DNA from: Drosophila pseudoobscura
Taxonomy: Eukaryota > Arthropoda > Insecta > Diptera > Drosophilidae
Length of the DNA: 64,000 nucleotides
Direction: 5' to 3'
Assembly (NCBI RefSeq): GCF_009870125.1
Contig: NC_046683.1
Location: 14,765,001 to 14,829,000, forward strand
Shown: piece after piece, positions 59,738 through 64,000 of the stretch
Layout of the letters: each line of letters begins with the position of its first letter
Numbering within the stretch: the stretch's first letter is position 1
The notes under the pieces: generated by a model
Database searches by the model: none
The model's input: the letters and a program-made list of their open reading frames with translations, nothing else
What the model was told of the DNA's origin: nothing
Made by a program: the position numbers and the translations under genes

Positions 59738-61314
59738 CTAGAACCAGGCTCGCAGGTACTCGGAAATGGGTGGCACATTGTAGGTGTCGATACTGTAGCC
59801 GTTCTGGACATGGCTGTTGTAGCCATAGGTCTTGGCGGGCGTCGTGGAGTAGTCGGCATGGAGGGTATGGTCCGGCTCAGTGGCCGAGTCGAAGCCCCAG
59901 CCGCCGAGGCGGCCGTCAATGAGCTTCTTGAGGAAGTCCGTTGTTTGCCTCTTCTGGTGGGGCTCGGGATAGTGCGTGCTCGACTCCAGATAGTGCGGAT
60001 GCGGGTAGACAATCTCTGAGATGAGTCTGTCCAGCTGAGAGTCGGACACATGCTGTACGGGATAGCCACCGCCGCTGCCCAGCAGAGCAGATGTATAGCC
60101 GCGCCGCGTCACCGACTCCAAGTCGCCGGCAAACTGCAGCGGCGTGGAGCCCTGCTCCAGCGGATCGGGCACGGAGGTCGTCGACAGCAGACTGCGAAGC
60201 TGCGAATCATCCACATACTTGTAGTCGTCCAGTGGCAGACCCAATGGCGATGGGATCTGCAGTGGATAGTAGCCCAAAGCGGCTCGCTTGGCCGGTATGG
60301 TATTCTGCTGTTCTGTCGTCACTGGCAGCTCTGTTTGATCTTCCGTCGGATCGAACTCTTTGCCAGCCTCTTCGGTGGCTGGAGGGAGAGGCTGAGGAGG
60401 AGGAGGCCCGACTGCCGTAATGGCGCCACAGCCCATATGACACTGGCCCGGCTGGAAATTTGGATTCAGCGTCTCCGGCATGAACTGTATGATCTCGGGG
60501 GCCGTCAAGTCAATCTGGGCACGTTCCCGCTCCAGCAGATCGAATTCTCCTTTGATATCACGCTTGGCCAGCCGCCTACCCAATCCCAACCAGCCAGCCG
60601 GTGACTTCTTGGTCTTGCGCTTCGTCTTTGGGGATGGTTCATGCGACTCTGCTGGCATTAGGCCAAAGAGTTTCAGCTTCTGCTGCTGATGCTGCTGCTG
60701 GGCGGCCAAATCCTTGTGATAGAGCTTCACGTAGCGTGGGGGTCGCTCTTGGAGCTGTTGCTGGCGCATTAGACGCCTGCGGATCAATGAGCCGGGCGTG
60801 CGCAGGTCACGACGACGACGTATGGCATTGGGGGACCTTGGGCCTGGGTCTGGGCCTGGGCCTGGGGCTACATACCTTTGTTTGGGGCTGGAGCAGCTCG
60901 AGCAACTGCAGCTGGATGTATGCTTGGCGGCACAATCTGCAAAGGGTAATCATGGTTAACAATGGCAGGGTATGGGTTGATCTCCCACTCACCTCCTTTG
61001 TTGACCGTCACCCGATCGACTTTGGCGTACAGCTTGGATTCGGGATACTTGGGCGGTGGCGGAGTCCTGGGCTGTTCGACGGTGAAATCGAAGCTATAGC
61101 TGATCTTCGCCTTGGTCTGGACGGGTTTTTCCACACGATAGCCATAATCGCTGGTCCCATACTTCTTGGGCTTGGGCGGATTGGGCACATTCAGCTGATA
61201 GCCCAGCTGGGTGGGACAGGCACAGCCCTCTCCCGTGTAGACGACCTCCACAGGAGCCGACTGGACCAGGCCTAGTACCACAACCAGGCCCAGAAGGGTT
61301 ATCAATTGGCGCAT
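59738..61314 (-). CDS. chorion-cluster secreted protein, about 473 aa (Cp7F-type candidate)
   Basis: Three exons: 60993-61314, 60876-60936 and 59738-60776. They total 1422 bp (473 aa) with phases 1 and 2, all in frame. It starts MRQLITLLGLVVVLGLVQSA, a clear signal peptide. The N-terminal part has GEGCACPTQLGYQLNVP and Lys/Tyr/Pro-rich sequence. Exon 2 encodes a short Cys/Ser-rich stretch (CAAKHTSSCSCSSCSS). Exon 3 has a Gln/Lys/Arg-rich part (SPKTKRKTKKSP), a Pro/Glu region, two D-S-Q-L-x-x-L repeats (DSQLRSLLS and DSQLDRLIS), a possible dibasic cleavage site (HQKRQTTDF), and a Tyr-rich tail ending SEYLRAWF. A TATA box lies 100 bp upstream (minus strand, 61414-61419), but no exact TCACGT. 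It is probably an eggshell protein by position and build. If the introns were not spliced, exon 1 would end early and the rest would be lost. Confidence 0.75.
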
Positions 61315-61413
61315 AATTCGTTCGTTTGGATCTGTGTGCGGAATCCGGATCGATGTGTGCTTTCGTGTCTGCCGTTGGGGCTACTACTAGCCGCAGCTTC
61401 AATTGTCGCATTC

Positions 61414-61419
61414 TTTATA
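61414..61419 (-). promoter_or_regulatory. TATA box of the 473-aa gene
   Basis: TATAAA in the context CATATAAAGAATG on the minus strand, 100 bp upstream of the ATG. A near match to the chorion hexamer (ACGTGG on the minus strand, about 61474) lies upstream, but it is not exact. Confidence 0.65.
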
Positions 61420-62639
61420 TGGAACCGTTGCATCCACCGATGCAATGTCTCACGCAGCCGCCGGCCACTGACCACGTCGCATGGGGCACTGTGTGCCCCA
61501 ACGAGCAGCTCGTTGAACTTGAACTTCGGCAAGGTTTTCACTATATGCTCTCCCCTCTGTGTTGTGGTTGTTTTTGGGTTTCGCTGACCTTTTCAAATTT
61601 CAAAATTTGCATTTGCTTTCGCATTGGGTCATGTTTTCCATCAAAAGACATGTTCCCAGCTTTCGCTGGTTTTTTCAGTGTCTTTCAGCGTTTAAATTGG
61701 CTAAATCCAAATGTTGTGCCAAATTAATTTTCTCATTTGGCTTGTGGCGCGCGTTGATGCTGCCACACATTCCAAGGATGCCATGCCACACAAATACAGT
61801 GTTGGGAAGGGGGGGAAGGGAAGGCCCTCTGCCTCTGCTTTGGGATCGCAAAGTTTCAATTGTGTGTATTTTCTTATGTCATTACCTCTGCTCTGCTCTC
61901 TCGCTTGCCCTGACTGCATTCGTTTTCGTTCGGCTTCCGCCATCGGTGGCTCTCTCTGCCTGCCATCTGCAGGGGAAGTTCCTCGTGTGGTTCTGCGCCT
62001 CGGCTAACGCTGACTGAATTTACTTCGATTCCCCTCTGCTCTGTCTTTGCTCTGTTTTCACCCTGTCTCTGCTGCTCTGCTCTGCTAAATGCTTTCAATC
62101 AATTGCTTGTTGTGGCTAATCAACAGCATGCATCTCACTCACGCTCAACAACACCAAATCAGCTCTAACCGCCCTCTACCTCACGATCCACTCCACTCTC
62201 CGATCGCATTCTCTTTCACTCTCTCAGTAATGCAATAGGAAAATGATAAGATGCAGCCAAGTAACTGTAACGCAAGCACGCAGGAAAGATGAGTCAATTC
62301 ATGCCCAGCCTATTGGAAAAAAATAAATGTGTAAAAAGTACATATTTGGATTTAGTAGTCTTGGAAAATCATCAGGAATTTACAGTTTATTCAGTTCATT
62401 CGAGAAGTCGGAGCAACACGGAAGTAAATAAAATTCAATATTTTAAATTACAGAAGTGCAAACACTTTGTTTTTAAAAGTGTTTGTTTAAAGTGCTAATG
62501 GAAAACTATTTATCAAGCATTAACGTGCAGAAAATAATTGACCTATGACAATTTTTAGTAATTCTTTTGGTGTCATATTTTTAGAGTTTCTTGTCAATCT
62601 GATTTCGTTCAATAAAAACAAATTCTCTTTATTTGTACA
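61420..62639. other. intergenic, CT-rich then AT-rich
   Basis: No gene supported. The stretch 61880-62230 is pyrimidine-rich (CTCTGCTCTG type). At about 62390-62425 is a partial copy of a TTCAGT-TTCGA-GTCGGAG block that recurs at about 62920-62945, next to the inverted pair described separately. Confidence 0.5.
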
Positions 62640-62860
62640 GGCCTTGGCTCGTCTAGACGGTTTTTTGGGATGTTTCCCATGGATATACATATGTAGATAT
62701 CCTCGCTAGACGCGTCTCCCTTCTTGGCTAGAAGAGCCTCTTCTGGAGCTGTCTTCACTGGGTTTGGCTTTTTGTGTGCCTCGTCGTCCGAAGCACTAAC
62801 CTCACTGCTGGAAATATCCTCCGAAGAACGATCCTCAATGGAGATTAAGATCACTGCTTA
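62640..62860 (-). pseudogene. Ser/Asp/Glu-rich gene fragment, inverted-pair copy 1
   Basis: A minus-strand open stretch reads SIEDRSSEDISSSEVSASDD and then Lys/Pro/Glu-rich sequence, with a second SSEDIYI. It ends near an AATAAAGAG poly(A)-like site at about 62630. It aligns with plus-strand sequence at 63100-63190, which is broken by stops. No signal peptide or start in good context is seen. It is more likely a decayed gene copy than an active gene. Confidence 0.35.
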
Positions 62861-63009
62861 AGGCCATGAAGCTGTGTGGAGCGTAGACGGAAGTAAACAA
62901 GGAGGTCGGATGCCAGTTTTTTCAGTCGGTTCGAAAGGTCGGAGGTAAGTCGAATTCTAAATGAAATCCTAGTAAAAAAAAGCTTCAAAAGAAACAAATT
63001 CTCTTTAGT

Positions 63010-63400
63010 TTTAAAGAAGCTCAACTGGTGGGACCTGGTCGGCCCATCATCGTTGGACTTCCCACAAAGGCAAACAATCTGCCAAGAAAGTGAAATTTTT
63101 CTCCATTGAAATCGGATCGTTCGTCGGAGATAATTTCCAGTATTGAGACTAGTACTTAAAGGACGAAGCCCGCCAAAAAGTCAGTCCAGATGGCAGACTC
63201 TCATCTCTCGCAACCCCTCGGGCGATGAAACCAAAGGTCTCCAGCAAGGACTACGACAATCGATAAGGAAGAGCCTATCAAGAAGCCACAACTCTGAAGA
63301 CATCAGAAGAGAGATACATAGGTTCCGACCTAAGGAACCAGTGGCTGCTTAAATCTAGCATATGAATGCCTGGCAGTGAGAGAACTTGAATGAAATAAAT
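63010..63400 (+). pseudogene. Ser/Asp/Glu-rich gene fragment, inverted-pair copy 2
   Basis: The plus strand shows an exon-like arrangement. An initiator-like TTCAGTCGGTTCG at about 62920 is followed by donor GGAG|GTAAGTC (about 62943/62944), acceptor TTCTCTTTAG (about 63009) and a poly(A) signal AATAAA at about 63395. The coding sequence has stops soon after TCTCCATTGAAATCGGATCG, where copy 1 is open (TCTCCATTGAGGATCG). Motifs TCGTCGGAGATAATTTCCAG and AAAAAGTC also match copy 1. It is a broken copy with its gene frame retained in part. Confidence 0.35.
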
Positions 63401-63555
63401 GTAGATTAATGTATAGCCACGTTTGTGTTTGTTTTTTGCATAAATAGTGAGAAGTCAATATATTTAAACTCTAAGCCAGACAGACAAACATCCATCCATT
63501 CATTCCTTAGCATAAATAGTAGATATTTACAATCGGAAGGATGAGCAGGATATGC

Positions 63556-64000
63556 CTAATAGCAGCTACCAGCATCTGGCTCCTGGCGATTCGCATTGCG
63601 GTAGGAGGTTATGCGTCCCGGCTTGAATCCACAATCAACGGAAACCTTGCCGGCCACCTTGCCGTAGCCATCGCTGGAGGCGCTCTTGGAGGCGTAGCTG
63701 CTGGAGCCGTAGCTGCTGGAGCCATAGCTGCTAGAGCCATAGCTCGAGCGGGAACTGGTTATTTTCTTGAACTTGGGGTTCTTAAATTGCTCGGTTATGT
63801 AGCCCAGCTGCTTGTAGGTCAACTGGGGGGCCGGCTCATCATCGGACTGCTGTTGCTCCTCCTCCTCGATGTACTCCTCTTCCTCCTCCTGTTTGGCAAC
63901 ATAGTTGGGCTTCTTCAGAGTGATGACCTCGCTCTTCAGCTTGAAGAGATTCTCCTCGGGCACATTGGAGAACTGTACCTTTTGAACACCATCCACAGGC
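63556..64000 (-). CDS. partial Ser/Tyr-rich protein at window edge (chorion-cluster candidate)
   Basis: The open frame runs in from the window end, so its start and any signal-peptide exon lie beyond 64000. The visible 147-148 residues begin PVDGVQKVQFSNVPEENLFK. A Glu-rich acidic stretch (QEEEEEYIEEEEQQQSDDEP) follows, then YKQLGYITEQFKNPKFKKI and SSYG/SSSYG repeats. The end has two Cys (VSVDCGFKPG and DAGSCY). Ser/Tyr/Gly repeats suit a cross-linkable eggshell matrix protein, and strand and position fit the chorion cluster. It could be one of the Cp7F genes. The stop TAG is at 63556-63558. Confidence 0.65.
   Translation of the reverse strand, partial: PVDGVQKVQFSNVPEENLFKLKSEVITLKKPNYVAKQEEEEEYIEEEEQQQSDDEPAPQLTYKQLGYITEQFKNPKFKKITSSRSSYGSSSYGSSSYGSSSYASKSASSDGYGKVAGKVSVDCGFKPGRITSYRNANRQEPDAGSCY

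Overview
The window is Drosophila DNA. Four things point to this: compact 55-100 bp introns mixed with one very long intron, CA/GT and ATGT microsatellites, Drosophila core-promoter motifs (DRE, Motif 1, Motif 6, TATA plus TCACGT), and recognisable orthologues of otu, Cp36 and Cp38. In D. melanogaster these three lie in the X-chromosome chorion cluster at 7F, so this is very probably the X (Muller A) region around chorion amplicon DAFC-7F. Sequence divergence from D. melanogaster suggests a distant species, perhaps of the obscura group; that is an inference.

Layout. 1-9.4 kb: AT-rich noncoding DNA with simple repeats, a relic of a hAT transposase (7.8-8.3 kb) and three diverged copies of a repeat (8.4-9.4 kb). 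9.86-15.2 kb: a convergent gene pair, AVL9 (+) and Ndc80 (-). Each gene is preceded by the same 92-bp DRE/Motif-6 element, so the two copies form a 95%-identical inverted pair around the genes. 16.8-44.6 kb: one SLC41-type Mg2+ transporter gene on the minus strand. Its eight core exons lie at 16.8-22.2 kb. Two further alternative first coding exons lie at 40.1 and 42.4 kb, and a probable 5'UTR exon at 44.3 kb. Its roughly 22-kb intron region holds a 142-bp tandem repeat and clustered palindromes. 45.1-48.9 kb: otu (+), with its in-frame Tudor-region cassette exon.

49.4-64 kb: a minus-strand block of secreted proteins. It starts with an unrecognised small secreted-protein gene behind otu. Then come Cp38 and Cp36, a Q-rich secreted protein, a second chorion-cluster protein of about 473 aa, and a partial Ser/Tyr-rich gene cut by the window edge. 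The Cp genes have a tiny signal-peptide exon 1, a TATA box and an upstream TCACGT hexamer, which is the classic late-follicle-cell chorion architecture. The Cp36-Cp38 interval is where the X-linked amplification control element would be expected.

Exon structures were assembled by hand from GT/AG sites. Every junction listed keeps frame and each spliced length is a whole number of codons.
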